In this document: piece by piece, positions 1 to 8,851 of the stretch | Position numbering within the stretch: position 1 is the first letter of the stretch | Layout of the letters: every line of letters starts with the position of its first letter | Assembly (NCBI GenBank): GCA_033764965.1 | Contig: JANRIN010000305.1 | Span: forward strand, 13,503-77,502 | Origin: JSC-12 sp033764965 | Lineage (GTDB): Bacteria > Cyanobacteriota > Cyanobacteriia > Leptolyngbyales > Leptolyngbyaceae | DNA: 64,000 bases | Direction: 5' to 3' | Made by a program: the position numbers and the translations under genes | The notes under the pieces: model-generated | The model's input: only the letters and a program-made list of their open reading frames with translations | What the model was told of the DNA's origin: nothing | Databases searched by the model: none

Positions 1-879
1 CTGCATCACGCTGTCGGGACGGGCAAAGTAAATCATTTCAAAAATGCACAATTTCGGCTGAGGTTGGGTTGCCCAGTGGAAAGAAGCGAGTCCTTCCTCT
101 GTAATCCAAACCAGTTCACCCGGTTCGACATCGCGTAAATAATCGGCTCCAATGATGTCCAGGGCACAGGTTTCAGATGCCAGAACATAATACGTGGGGT
201 CGGTGTGGGAGTCTTTGGGCAGGGTGCCAATCACCAGCGGGCGAATGCCATTCGGGTCACGGGTGCCAATGATGCCATCCGGGGTGCCAATCACCAAACT
301 AAACGCGCCCCGGCAGCGGTTGAATGCGCTGATGGCTCCCTCCAACCAGGTTTTGCCCGTGTTGACTTCTTCGGCGATCGCAAAAGCAATCAGTTCAGAG
401 TCCGTCGTGGTAATCAAATTATGGTTATTTTGTAGCAATTCTTCCCGCAGGGCAGGCGTATTCACCAGGTTGCCATTGTGCGCCAGAGCCAGAGATCCCG
501 CAACGGTTTCTACCACCGCAGGCTGGGCATTCACCACCCGACTTGATCCCGTGGTGGAATAGCGCGTGTGCCCAACCGCTAGCGTTCCTGGCATTTGACT
601 TAAAACAGATTCGTTGAAGACCTGGGAAACCAAGCCCATGTCTTTATGCAAATGCACTTGATCGCCTTCAAAGGTGGCAATCCCAGCCGACTCTTGTCCA
701 CGATGCTGTAAAGCGTACAGACCAAAGTAAGTGAGCTTTGCCACCGCTTCACCCGGAGCAAACACCCCAAACACACCACAGGCTTCTTCCGGTTTATCTA
801 GGCGCTCGGGCACCGGATTTAGCCTGGAACTGTCAAGGGCGAGAGAAGCACCCGTCAAATCAGAATCATTGAGCATCAT
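1..879 (-). CDS. purF: Amidophosphoribosyltransferase PurF, 3' part cut by the left edge
   Basis: First committed step of purine synthesis: transfers glutamine amide nitrogen to PRPP to give phosphoribosylamine. Reading leftward from the ATG at 879, the protein has about 33 residues of leader and then EEACGVFGVF. In this family the propeptide is cleaved so that Cys34 becomes the N-terminal nucleophile of the Ntn glutaminase domain. Following blocks ALQHRGQESAGIA, GHTRYST and LAHNGNLVN are glutaminase signatures. Only about 293 residues lie in the window; the phosphoribosyltransferase half is off the edge. An ATG at 876 is an equally possible start. purL lies upstream on the same strand with a gap of about 235 bases, so the two purine genes may be cotranscribed. 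Identification is firm. Confidence 0.95.
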   Translation of the reverse strand, partial: MMLNDSDLTGASLALDSSRLNPVPERLDKPEEACGVFGVFAPGEAVAKLTYFGLYALQHRGQESAGIATFEGDQVHLHKDMGLVSQVFNESVLSQMPGTLAVGHTRYSTTGSSRVVNAQPAVVETVAGSLALAHNGNLVNTPALREELLQNNHNLITTTDSELIAFAIAEEVNTGKTWLEGAISAFNRCRGAFSLVIGTPDGIIGTRDPNGIRPLVIGTLPKDSHTDPTYYVLASETCALDIIGADYLRDVEPGELVWITEEGLASFHWATQPQPKLCIFEMIYFARPDSVMQ

Positions 880-1114
880 GGATTAAATTGGCTCCAAGCG
901 ATTGAAGGATAAATGAGCAGACCCTTGAAACGAAGTTTAGAAATGTAACGTTAAGGTTCTTTAATCTTCCCATTAACTATGGTCACATCCTAACAATCGG
1001 AACATGGAGTTTACCCAACAGCGAGACTTTTTCCGTCTGCAAGGCTGAATTTCCATCCTAACCAGTTTGCAGCTTGTGACCTCAACCCGTTGAATGAGCC
1101 ATGTGAGAGCGGAG

Positions 1115-3505
1115 TCAGGCTCCAGGCGTGAGTGCCCGCTCGATCGCCCCCTGCCAGCGATCGCTCAAGTCGGCGAGTGCCACATTAATCAAGGATTGAT
1201 CAAACGCCTGGATCGTCAAACCGTGTTCTGGGCTTGTAACCGTACCCAGGTGTTGCCACTCATCGCCGATCTGGTCTTGCAGATACGCTTCCCAGGTGGA
1301 CTGGTGCGATCGCGGCACCGACACCAGAATCCGGGCACCTCCTTCGGCAAACAGCAGTTCATCCCAGCGTTGGGAGGATTGCGCTGCGATCGCCAAGTTG
1401 ATGATTGCGCCCTTCTGCCCGCTGATGCAGGACTCCGCCAGAGCAACAGCGAATCCACCCTCGGCACAATCATGGGCAGACTGAATCCATCCTTGCTGAA
1501 TTCCATCTCGACAGGCTTGCTGAACTCGTCGTTCCCGGTCGAAATTCACCAGGGGCGGCTGACCCGCGATCGTGCGATGCACAGTCGCCAGATACTCGGA
1601 ACCCCCCAAAGTAACAGCAGGGCAGGCATCCGCCGCGATCGGCAAGCCTAACAGATAAATCAGATCCCCCTCGGTTTGCCATCCCTGTCCGCAGGTGTGG
1701 CTCAAGTCTGGAATCAAGCCCACCATGCCGACAACTGGCGTGGGATAGATGGGTTGGGGCTTTCCTTGAGAGTCGAGGGTTTCGTTGTAGAGAGAAACAT
1801 TCCCGCCCGTGACCGGAGTTTTCAGTTCCTCACAGGCTTCCGCCAAGCCCCGACAGGCTTCTGCCAACTGCCAATAGCCGATCGGCTTTTCTGGACTACC
1901 AAAATTCAAGTTATCCGTCACCGCTAAGGGGTCTGCCCCGACACAACTCAGGTTGCGGGCGGCTTCTACCACGGCATATTTCGCGCCTTCGTAGGGATGC
2001 AGGTAAACGTAGCGCGAGTTGCAATCAACGGTTGCGGCAACTCCAGGAGTGGGGGTAGAGGGATTGGGGGCGGGCTGCACCACGCTGCGCAAGGGGGATT
2101 GGGGCGGTTCCAGGGGACGCACTCGAACGATCGCGGCATCGGCTCCACCGGGCATCACGACAGTATTGTTTTGCACCTGATGATCGTACTGACGATAAAC
2201 CCATTGCTTGGAGGCGATCGTGGGGGATGCCAGCAAGGTCAGCAAAACCTCATTCCAGGTCAGAAATTGACTGTTGATTTCAATACCTTTTTCGGTGCAA
2301 GCAGGCAGAGCGGCAGAGTTCCACGTCCAGGCGGCTTGAGCGTAGGCGGGTGGTTCGGCTAAAAGCTCTCGATGATAAATCGGGGTATTGTCTGCCAGAG
2401 CGGTGGCTGGAACTTCTGCGGCGACTTCTCCCTTAAATAGAATGCGGACGATCGGCGCTTCGATCACCGTGCCAGCCACAACGGCGTGTAAGCCCCAGCG
2501 CTCAAAAATATCAATCAGCTCCTGTTCCCGTCCTTTTTCTGCCACAAACAGCATCCGCTCCTGGGATTCGGAGAGCAGATATTCGTAAGGCACCATACCC
2601 GTTTCCCGCACTGGAATTTGATCCAGATCAAACTCCACCCCCACGCCCCCTTTCGCCGCCATTTCAGCCGTGGAACAGGTGATTCCCGCCGCCCCCATGT
2701 CTTGCGCTGCCACCACTGCCCCAGTTTTGAAAGCTTCCAGACAGGCTTCAATCAAAGACTTTTCCAGGAAGGGATCGCCCACCTGGACCGCAGGGCGATC
2801 GTCCAGCGACGCATCGCTCAACTCGGCACTGGCAAAGCTGGCACCGCCCATCCCGTCTCGTCCCGTGGTGGAGCCAACGTACAACACCGGATTCCCGATG
2901 CCTTTTGCGCCTGATTTGACAATTTCCGGCGTTTCCATCAAACCCAACGCCATCACATTCACCAGGGGATTACCTGCATAGGCGGGATCAAAGTAGACCT
3001 CGCCACCCACGGTTGGCACTCCCACACAGTTGCCGTAGTGAGAAATGCCCGATACCACCCCCTGAAATAATCTTCGTGTGCGGGCATCCTCCAGGGAACC
3101 AAAGCGCAGGGAGTTGAGCAGGGCGATCGGGCGGGCACCCATTGTAAAGATATCGCGCAAAATTCCACCCACTCCGGTTGCCGCTCCCTGAAACGGTTCC
3201 ACTGCTGACGGATGGTTGTGGGACTCAATTTTGAATGCTAGGTGCAGCCCATTGCCCAAATCCACCACGCCTGCATTCTCTCCCGGACCGACTAGAATGC
3301 GATCGCCCTGGGTTGGAAATTGCTTCAACAAGGGGCGCGAGTTTTTGTAGCAACAGTGCTCCGACCACATCACCCCAAACATCCCCAGTTCTGCTTTGTT
3401 GGGATGCCGTCCCAGGCGATGCACAATTTCTGCGTATTCCTCTGGTTTAATCCCCTCTGCCGCAATTTCTTCTGTGGAAAACGGTGCAGAGGACAAAGCA
3501 GACAT
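1115..3505 (-). CDS. purL: Phosphoribosylformylglycinamidine synthase subunit PurL
   Basis: ATP-dependent amidation of FGAR to FGAM in purine synthesis; works with PurQ and PurS. At 796 residues it is the small PurL form and lacks a glutaminase domain. The N-terminus carries LGRHPNKAELGMFGVMWSEH followed by HCCYKNSRPLL, and the ATP/substrate blocks KIESHNHPSA, GAATGVGGILRD and AAQDMGAAGITCSTAEMA are intact. The second AIRS-like half has TDNLNFGSPEKP and TGGNVSLYNE. An oddity is a Pro/Ser-rich stretch just before ATVDCNSRYVYLHP, which looks like a simple-repeat insertion kept in frame (see findings). The start at 3505 fits the family N-terminus. The gene lies upstream of purF on the same strand. 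Confidence 0.97.
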   Translation of the reverse strand: MSALSSAPFSTEEIAAEGIKPEEYAEIVHRLGRHPNKAELGMFGVMWSEHCCYKNSRPLLKQFPTQGDRILVGPGENAGVVDLGNGLHLAFKIESHNHPSAVEPFQGAATGVGGILRDIFTMGARPIALLNSLRFGSLEDARTRRLFQGVVSGISHYGNCVGVPTVGGEVYFDPAYAGNPLVNVMALGLMETPEIVKSGAKGIGNPVLYVGSTTGRDGMGGASFASAELSDASLDDRPAVQVGDPFLEKSLIEACLEAFKTGAVVAAQDMGAAGITCSTAEMAAKGGVGVEFDLDQIPVRETGMVPYEYLLSESQERMLFVAEKGREQELIDIFERWGLHAVVAGTVIEAPIVRILFKGEVAAEVPATALADNTPIYHRELLAEPPAYAQAAWTWNSAALPACTEKGIEINSQFLTWNEVLLTLLASPTIASKQWVYRQYDHQVQNNTVVMPGGADAAIVRVRPLEPPQSPLRSVVQPAPNPSTPTPGVAATVDCNSRYVYLHPYEGAKYAVVEAARNLSCVGADPLAVTDNLNFGSPEKPIGYWQLAEACRGLAEACEELKTPVTGGNVSLYNETLDSQGKPQPIYPTPVVGMVGLIPDLSHTCGQGWQTEGDLIYLLGLPIAADACPAVTLGGSEYLATVHRTIAGQPPLVNFDRERRVQQACRDGIQQGWIQSAHDCAEGGFAVALAESCISGQKGAIINLAIAAQSSQRWDELLFAEGGARILVSVPRSHQSTWEAYLQDQIGDEWQHLGTVTSPEHGLTIQAFDQSLINVALADLSDRWQGAIERALTPGA
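2030..2112. repeat. G-rich simple repeat inserted in frame in purL
   Basis: The plus strand reads as runs of GGGGG separated by short A/T/C spacers (GTGGGGGTAGAGGGATTGGGG), the same style as intergenic low-complexity tracts elsewhere in this window. In the minus-strand purL frame it encodes a Pro/Ser/Thr-rich loop (QPAPNPSTPTPG). The flanking PurL sequence is conserved and the frame is open. Confidence 0.6.
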
Positions 3506-3615
3506 AAGATAGCTCTCCAGATAATAAAGGGCGATGATGCTCCAAGACCGTTCTATTCTATCAATGTGCCCTGCTAGATCTGAACGAAGTTGTGTCGTGA
3601 TGAAGGATGTAGAAA

Positions 3616-5244
3616 ATGTTAGTCAGCATTCATAGAACAGGCCGCTATCTGAGTCAAAAGCCTTGGCTGGTTTTTATATTCTTTCTAGTTCTAGTGGTTT
3701 GCTTACGCTGGTCTAGCTTTTATCAATCCGTGATTAGTTGGGATGAAAGTTTATATCTTCTAGTTGCCAAAGCATGGTCACAGGGTAATCCGCCTTACAC
3801 AACCATTTGGGATAATAAACCTCCTGGAATTTATGCCATCTTTCTGATCGCGATCGCTGGGCTGGGTCATGCTGTTTTATCCATTCGGCTCTTGGCTTGC
3901 CTATTCGTTGCTACCACCTGTTTTTTTCTATACAAAATTGGACGTTTAATTGAACCGAATGGGACGGGAATTGGATTACTGGCTGGGAGTTTTTATGCTG
4001 TTCTAACGCTGAGTAACGGAGGTTTAGCTGCAAACACAGAAATTTTCTATCCCACTTTTGTCACGATCGCTGTCTATCTATTCTTCGTGCATCTAGTCAA
4101 TGTTCAAGTATTAACTTCAAGGAATGATTTAATACTCTTGATCATTATTGGCTTTCTATTTGGAATTGGCTTTGAAATTAAGTATGTTGTTCTATTTGAT
4201 TTTCTAGCATTTTGCTTGATTCTTCTCTTGAGTTCTATTCAAAAATCTGAACTGAATTACAACTATAGACAGACTTTGCAAAAAGTTTTCTTCTTAGCCT
4301 TGGGGTTTGTTTTACCATTTGTGATTGTTTCAACTTACTTTTGGCTGAACGGTCATTTGAGTGACTATGTTTATGCTAATTTCACGGCGAACAAACTACG
4401 GACTGTTAATCTTACATTTTCCTTTGCGCCTTTAGTACAAGCGATCGCGTATCAAATTCAGACATATAAGTTCTTTTGGCTCTCTATTCCCTCTGCGATC
4501 GCCTATCTGCTGATGGTAAAAACTCAATCACAACAAGAGCGTTGGATTATTTCTGGTTCTATCCTCTGGTTTTTTATGATTTTGCTGGGGATTTGTGTTG
4601 TTTTCAGAGGGTATCTTTATGTGCATTATTTTCTCCAACTTTCAGCTTGCCTCAGCTTGATCACGGCTTATCTCCTCGTTCGCCTAATTTTTTCGGTGGC
4701 TAAAACTACCGAACAATTTGAATTGAGACAATATCTGATATTAGCGGCTCTTTTAGTTGCTTTACTGGATAGTACAGTCGTGTTTAGTACCTTGAGAGCT
4801 AACGCGAGATATGCTTACTTTACTCACATCAAAGGAGTGAAGCACTGGCAAGATACCCCGGCGATGATTGCGGAATATTTGAATTCCAAAGTTAAAGCAG
4901 ATGATTATATTTATGTGGTTGATAATGCGCCGATCGTGTATTTCCTAACAAATGCTAAAATTCCGACGCGCTATGCTTTTCCCTCATTCTTATTGCTGCG
5001 ACCGGATTTACCCAATATCATCAGTGTCAATGCTTTAGCAGAACTCGATCGTATTCTTCAGAAACAGCCTCTTTATATCATCAAACCGAACAATTACACG
5101 GAACTAGATCAAGCCCAAGATCTGGCTCAAACAGAAGACAATAAAAACTTTATTCGTAAGCTCAATCAAGCATTGAATGAAAACTATCAAAAAGAAACTT
5201 CCATTCAAGAATTTGATTTATATCGGCTAAAGCCTCAGTCCTAG
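3616..5244 (+). CDS. Membrane glycosyltransferase of the ArnT/PMT (GT-C) type
   Basis: The 542-residue protein is an integral membrane protein with about ten to eleven hydrophobic segments, beginning with the helix at residues 17-33. After the first helix, SWDESLYLLVAKAWSQG places an Asp-Glu pair in the first luminal loop, and TIWDNKPPGIYAIF follows. This layout is typical of GT39/GT83-like transferases that use polyprenyl-phosphate sugars. The C-terminal 130 residues are soluble. Acceptor and sugar cannot be told from sequence. The gene is visibly AT-richer than its neighbours and stands alone on the plus strand, which may indicate transfer. The alternative is an uncharacterised cyanobacterial DolP-mannose-like transferase; the fold class is more certain than the substrate. 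Confidence 0.8.
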   Translation: MLVSIHRTGRYLSQKPWLVFIFFLVLVVCLRWSSFYQSVISWDESLYLLVAKAWSQGNPPYTTIWDNKPPGIYAIFLIAIAGLGHAVLSIRLLACLFVATTCFFLYKIGRLIEPNGTGIGLLAGSFYAVLTLSNGGLAANTEIFYPTFVTIAVYLFFVHLVNVQVLTSRNDLILLIIIGFLFGIGFEIKYVVLFDFLAFCLILLLSSIQKSELNYNYRQTLQKVFFLALGFVLPFVIVSTYFWLNGHLSDYVYANFTANKLRTVNLTFSFAPLVQAIAYQIQTYKFFWLSIPSAIAYLLMVKTQSQQERWIISGSILWFFMILLGICVVFRGYLYVHYFLQLSACLSLITAYLLVRLIFSVAKTTEQFELRQYLILAALLVALLDSTVVFSTLRANARYAYFTHIKGVKHWQDTPAMIAEYLNSKVKADDYIYVVDNAPIVYFLTNAKIPTRYAFPSFLLLRPDLPNIISVNALAELDRILQKQPLYIIKPNNYTELDQAQDLAQTEDNKNFIRKLNQALNENYQKETSIQEFDLYRLKPQS

Positions 5245-5382
5245 TTCATGTGCAAGCGGCGGCTCACCCGATTGGGTCATATTTTCGTTTTTTACGAGAA
5301 AAGTACCTGGGAGGGTAATGCCAGCCTGGGAGTCACCTTTCCATAGTGGACATAGATTCTTGTCCTAGAAAATTCAAGCTCT

Positions 5383-5700
5383 ATGGAAACTCCCACCCAA
5401 ATTATTCCAGTGTCATTGTCGGATGGCACTGTTGTTCGCGTTGAAGCCGTTCCACTGGGAGAACAGCGCGTCGCTGCCCATACCCGTCCGTTTAGCGAAA
5501 TTACGACGATCGTGCGATCGCTCACCGGAGATCTCGCCGAAGCCCTGCAAACCATTCAGCGCGAGGTTGCGCCCAAAACCATCACCGTCAAGTTGGGGCT
5601 GGAAATCGGCATGGAATCGGGGCAACTGACTGCCCTAATTGTGAAGGGAGCCGGGAAAGCAAATTTGGAATTATCGATGGAATGGGATCTTCAGCCGTAA
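5383..5700 (+). CDS. Trypco1-domain protein (CU044_2847 family)
   Basis: This 105-residue single-domain protein has several beta strands (IIPVSLSDGTVVRVEAVPLG), a central helix SLTGDLAEALQTIQREVAP, and the ending ITVKLGLEIGMESGQLTALIVKG. This pattern (strands, helix, then KxxVxxGLE-like strand with later GxAxxxVxL-like strand) matches what I know of the trypsin-co-occurring domain 1, proposed to accompany trypsin-like proteases in bacterial conflict or signalling systems. The gene directly after it, 38 bases downstream on the same strand, is a trypsin-like protease, which strongly supports the assignment. No catalytic residues are evident; it is probably an adaptor or regulator. Start at the ATG preceding METPTQ. 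Confidence 0.8.
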   Translation: METPTQIIPVSLSDGTVVRVEAVPLGEQRVAAHTRPFSEITTIVRSLTGDLAEALQTIQREVAPKTITVKLGLEIGMESGQLTALIVKGAGKANLELSMEWDLQP

Positions 5701-5738
5701 CGCAAGCTGACTTCTTTTAGCATTCACTCAGGGAGCAG

Positions 5739-7112
5739 ATGATGACCGATCAACAACTGGAAAAACTTTTGCAACGGTGTACGGTGCGTTTGACGACAAC
5801 CAGCGGTCATGGAACAGGGTTTTTTGTCGCCCCTGGGTTGATCTTGACTTGTGCCCATGTGGTAGAAGCCGCGATCGACCTGCCTATCTCTGTGTGGTGG
5901 GCAGCACCCCAGCAACTTTACACGGCTCAGGTGGTGCAATGCCTGACCGATCCGAATCTGGATCTGGCGCTGCTGACGCTCTCTTCGCCCTTGCCGGAGC
6001 ACCCCTGTGTGTTGCTGGATGAGTCGATGCCGCAGTTGGACGATCACCTCTACAGTTTTGGCTACCCCCAAGATAATCCCGATGGCGATCCGGTCACGTC
6101 TGGGTTTGAGGGCGAAAGTTTTCGAGGTGGGGCTTCCCTGCACAAGCTGAAAGACGGGCAATTCCACTACGGTTCCAGTGGTTCTCCATTGTTGAATCGT
6201 CGGACTGGTAAGGTATGTGGAGTGGTGGCGATTTCTCGCAATGTCAGCACGGATCTGGGCGCACGCGCCATTCCTGCCTGGGTGATTTTTTCCCAGTTTC
6301 CAGCATTACTCGATGCCCAGCGCCAGTTTCATCAAACAAATTTGCACTGGACAATAACTGCTTTGGGTCGGCGCAAGCTGGTGCGGCAGCGAGTCTGGGC
6401 AGGTGCAGTGGGAGCGGGAGCCGCTTTAGGCATCTTGCGGGCAGTGATTTCGCCTATTTTCTATTTGTCTTCTTTCATTCAGTTTTTGCATCACTTTTGG
6501 GCGGGAGCGGTGCTGGGATCCGCTTTGACTTTTGGCATGGTGTGGGCAGAAACCCGGCAGCTATCGTCTCGATCGTTTCCGTTGGGTGTCGTTGGGGTAC
6601 AGACGGTCTGTTTTGGGCTGGCTCATTTGCTCCTGGCGATCTCAGCGGGTTCGTTGTTGACGAATGCGCCCCTGGTGGCTCCGATGGGCTTTGTGGCGGG
6701 ATTGGGTTTGAGTGTCGCCGTGCGCGATCGGGGACAACTGCCGTTTCTCGTCGAGGATGCCAGATCAGCCCGAACTAAAACCGCCAAGTTGTCGATCACT
6801 CCTACTTACCTACGCGATCACTGGATCTGGCGCATGGGGTTGGCTGGGCTGGTGTTTGCCTGGATTCAAGCAGTATTCCTCCTAACCAACCAGGGTTCCG
6901 GGTTGGTCATGGTCTGGACAAGCCAGATGTACGAATCCTCTCTTGGGCGTTATGCCGATTTAGGGTGGTGGGCAGCGCTGATGCAGCGGCACCCACAGTG
7001 GTTTCAATATCTGGCGATCGTGGATTCTGCCCTGTCCGGCATGATGCTGGCGCTCGGACTGATGGCGGGATGGCAGTTCATGAATCACAGCTTAATCAAA
7101 TCCAAAACTTAA
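5739..7112 (+). CDS. Trypsin-like serine protease with C-terminal membrane segments
   Basis: Residues 1-195 form a chymotrypsin/trypsin-like peptidase domain with a full triad: His40 in LILTCAHVV, Asp75 in NLDLALL, and Ser147 in YGSSGSP. There is no N-terminal signal peptide, so the protease domain probably faces the cytoplasm. Residues from about 210 onward contain four to five hydrophobic helices separated by short charged loops, which anchors it in a membrane. It follows the Trypco1 gene by 38 bases and precedes a lipoprotein gene by 19 bases, so the three are likely one operon. Function is inferred: a membrane-tethered intracellular protease partnered with Trypco1, possibly a stress or defence effector. 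The protease call is firm; the role is not. Confidence 0.88.
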   Translation: MMTDQQLEKLLQRCTVRLTTTSGHGTGFFVAPGLILTCAHVVEAAIDLPISVWWAAPQQLYTAQVVQCLTDPNLDLALLTLSSPLPEHPCVLLDESMPQLDDHLYSFGYPQDNPDGDPVTSGFEGESFRGGASLHKLKDGQFHYGSSGSPLLNRRTGKVCGVVAISRNVSTDLGARAIPAWVIFSQFPALLDAQRQFHQTNLHWTITALGRRKLVRQRVWAGAVGAGAALGILRAVISPIFYLSSFIQFLHHFWAGAVLGSALTFGMVWAETRQLSSRSFPLGVVGVQTVCFGLAHLLLAISAGSLLTNAPLVAPMGFVAGLGLSVAVRDRGQLPFLVEDARSARTKTAKLSITPTYLRDHWIWRMGLAGLVFAWIQAVFLLTNQGSGLVMVWTSQMYESSLGRYADLGWWAALMQRHPQWFQYLAIVDSALSGMMLALGLMAGWQFMNHSLIKSKT

Positions 7113-7131
7113 TTATGAGGAAGTTCGGACA

Positions 7132-8475
7132 ATGATGCACACTCGATCGCGTTGGTTTCTTGGACTCGGTGGCGCACTGCTGGGAGTTTTGGCTGGATGT
7201 ACGAATCCGGTGGCAACTCCGACCATCCCTGCTGCCACGGACACGACAAATTCTGAGGATACAAAGCCTTCAGCTTCGGAAAACCTGCCTAAAATTCAGC
7301 GGCACCTGTCAACCCTGTGGGCAGGCAAACCCAACTCCAACAACTGGTTGCCTGTAATTCGGGACGACAAACAGTACCCACTTCAGACTGGCGATCGCGT
7401 CAAAACGGATGCCAAAGGAGAAGGCTGGTTGTATATCGACGGTTGTCAAGTAATTTATCTGTTTCAGGATGGCGAGTTGGTGAAATCTCCTAATTCCAAA
7501 CTCGATCGCAGCAGCGGCAACATCACTTCCTTACTCCAGGGCACGGGCATTTGGAATAACCATTGCGCCAGCCAGGTGGTGATCCATACCGATAGTGCCG
7601 AAATTCGACTCAAAGGCACCTGGGTCGCCACAACGTACCTGCCGCAGCAGCAACTGACGATCGTCATGGTGTTTGAAGGCAAGACGGATGTGCGGGCGGT
7701 GCAAAACGCGACCAGCAGTCGCCTGAGCGATCCGGTGGAAGTGCCGACTGGATACTTTTACTTCAGTCAACCTGGTGATCGCCCAACGTCGATCGCCACC
7801 CTGGCTGCCCGTACACCCCACCCCTTCAGTCGATTGCCCCGGCTCGTTGCCGGATTGAATCTATGGAAATGGCTCCCACGAATGCACGATCGCGCCCGTA
7901 AGGACAACATCCCTTTCCCGAAGTTTCTAGCGACAGAATGCCTGATCAAAACACCTGTGGATGTGACAGCGTGGCGATTACGCTCCGAACCCGTCAATGG
8001 CAAAGTGCTGGGGGAAGCGGCAAACGGAAGCTCCTTTTTGGCATTGGCGCGTAATATCGATTCGGGCTGGATTTTTGGGGCAACTCCCCAGGGGTTAGGC
8101 TGGGTTGCCAACAGTCTGGCGTGTAGCGCGAATCTGTCCCCACTCCCTGCCATCAGCGCACAGCCGTCTTTTGTGCCCCAACCCGCACCCGTACCCGCAC
8201 CGGAGTTGGAAGCACCGATCGAAGAACGGTGGGAACCCAGATCTGAGCCTCCTTACCGACCAGAGCCAGAGTATCCCCGCCCTTATCCGCCACGACCTAG
8301 ACCCTCTGATAGGAGATCCCGACCTGGTAGCATAACTCCGCCACCAGATCCACAGCCGCCGGATTCACAGCCGCCGGATCCACAGCCACCAGATCCACCA
8401 GATCCACAGCCACCAGATCCACCAAATCCACCACCACCGAATCCACCAAATCCACCACCGCCACGTCTAGGATAG
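7132..8475 (+). CDS. Lipoprotein with FecR-like and SH3-like domains and a Pro-Asp repeat tail
   Basis: The 447-residue protein has a signal peptide ending in the lipobox LAGC (Cys about residue 23), so it should be lipid-anchored. Residues about 70-210 resemble a FecR-type beta domain (LQTGDRVKTDAKGEGWLYI and IRLKGTWVATTY). Residues about 275-345 look like a bacterial SH3 domain (WRLRSEPVNGKVLGE and GWIFGATPQGLGWV). The last 80 residues are a low-complexity PPDPQ repeat, probably a flexible spacer or peptidoglycan-spanning tail. It follows the protease gene by 19 bases. It may sense or bind on the far side of the membrane from the protease. No enzyme motif is visible. Confidence 0.75.
   Translation: MMHTRSRWFLGLGGALLGVLAGCTNPVATPTIPAATDTTNSEDTKPSASENLPKIQRHLSTLWAGKPNSNNWLPVIRDDKQYPLQTGDRVKTDAKGEGWLYIDGCQVIYLFQDGELVKSPNSKLDRSSGNITSLLQGTGIWNNHCASQVVIHTDSAEIRLKGTWVATTYLPQQQLTIVMVFEGKTDVRAVQNATSSRLSDPVEVPTGYFYFSQPGDRPTSIATLAARTPHPFSRLPRLVAGLNLWKWLPRMHDRARKDNIPFPKFLATECLIKTPVDVTAWRLRSEPVNGKVLGEAANGSSFLALARNIDSGWIFGATPQGLGWVANSLACSANLSPLPAISAQPSFVPQPAPVPAPELEAPIEERWEPRSEPPYRPEPEYPRPYPPRPRPSDRRSRPGSITPPPDPQPPDSQPPDPQPPDPPDPQPPDPPNPPPPNPPNPPPPRLG
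8335..8468 (+). repeat. 15-base coding repeat (Pro-Asp-Pro-Gln-Pro) at the end of the lipoprotein gene
   Basis: Imperfect tandem copies of CCAGATCCACAGCCG encode PDPQP units; later copies drift to CCAAATCCACCACCG (PNPPP). The period of 15 bases preserves the reading frame, so repeat number could change by slippage without frameshift. Confidence 0.8.
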
Positions 8476-8486
8476 TTAAAACTATC
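8471..8486. terminator. Short palindrome after the lipoprotein gene
   Basis: GATAGTTAAAACTATC, a 7-base stem with a two-base loop that begins within the stop region of the preceding gene. Weak as a terminator on its own because no T-run follows. Confidence 0.3.
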
Positions 8487-8517
8487 TGGCATGGTTCAGC
8501 AGCAAACCAGAGACCTG

Positions 8518-8639
8518 ATACCGATTTAAACAGTGAAGCGACACATTCTTTGCACCGATCCCCCTCAATCCCCCTTATCAAGGGGGAAGCCGCAGGCTGG
8601 GGGATCTCAATCTGTAGCGTGTCGAAATCAAATCGGTAT
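8518..8639. mobile_element. MITE-like foldback element
   Basis: The element is bounded by a perfect 10-base inverted repeat, ATACCGATTT (8518-8527) and AAATCGGTAT (8630-8639). Inside are nested complementary pairs: CGACAC/GTGTCG, GATCCCCC/GGGGGATC and TCCCCCTT/AAGGGGGA. The whole 122 bases can fold into one long cruciform or hairpin. No ORF of note lies inside. The inner block of CCCCCTCAATCCCCCTTATC type is, from memory, a widespread cyanobacterial intergenic repeat. It sits between the lipoprotein gene and ssb. Confidence 0.7.
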
Positions 8640-8653
8640 GACCTAAACACAGT

Positions 8654-8689
8654 AAAGCGATCGCAGCACTACCAGGTTGCGATCGCTTT
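8654..8689. terminator. Bidirectional hairpin built from two HIP1 sites
   Basis: AAAGCGATCGCA (8654-8665) pairs perfectly with TGCGATCGCTTT (8678-8689) around a 12-base loop. It lies between the convergent lipoprotein gene and ssb, and A/T flanks give short U-runs on both strands, which fits a shared terminator. The rest of the 8476-8851 gap holds the foldback element at 8518-8639 and nothing else that I recognise. Confidence 0.5.
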
Positions 8690-8851
8690 GCTTGGCGTTA
8701 ATGAATTCAGGAATGGTTTTGTCGGGGTAATCCTTTGTAGTTGACTGAATCCGGTGATGATTAGAACAAAACCCACCCGTACTGCTATTGGTCATCTCAT
8801 CATTCAGCAATCCCTTTTACTGTGCAAGTGGTCTCAGCCACGGTAGCTTAG

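Noticed and set aside
1094..2362. Long plus-strand ORFs opposite purL
   Set aside because: They are antisense to the conserved purL frame, with no recognisable protein features.
8335..8468. Regular repeats considered as a CRISPR array
   Set aside because: The period is 15 bases, with no unique spacers, and it is in frame with a coding Pro-Asp repeat.
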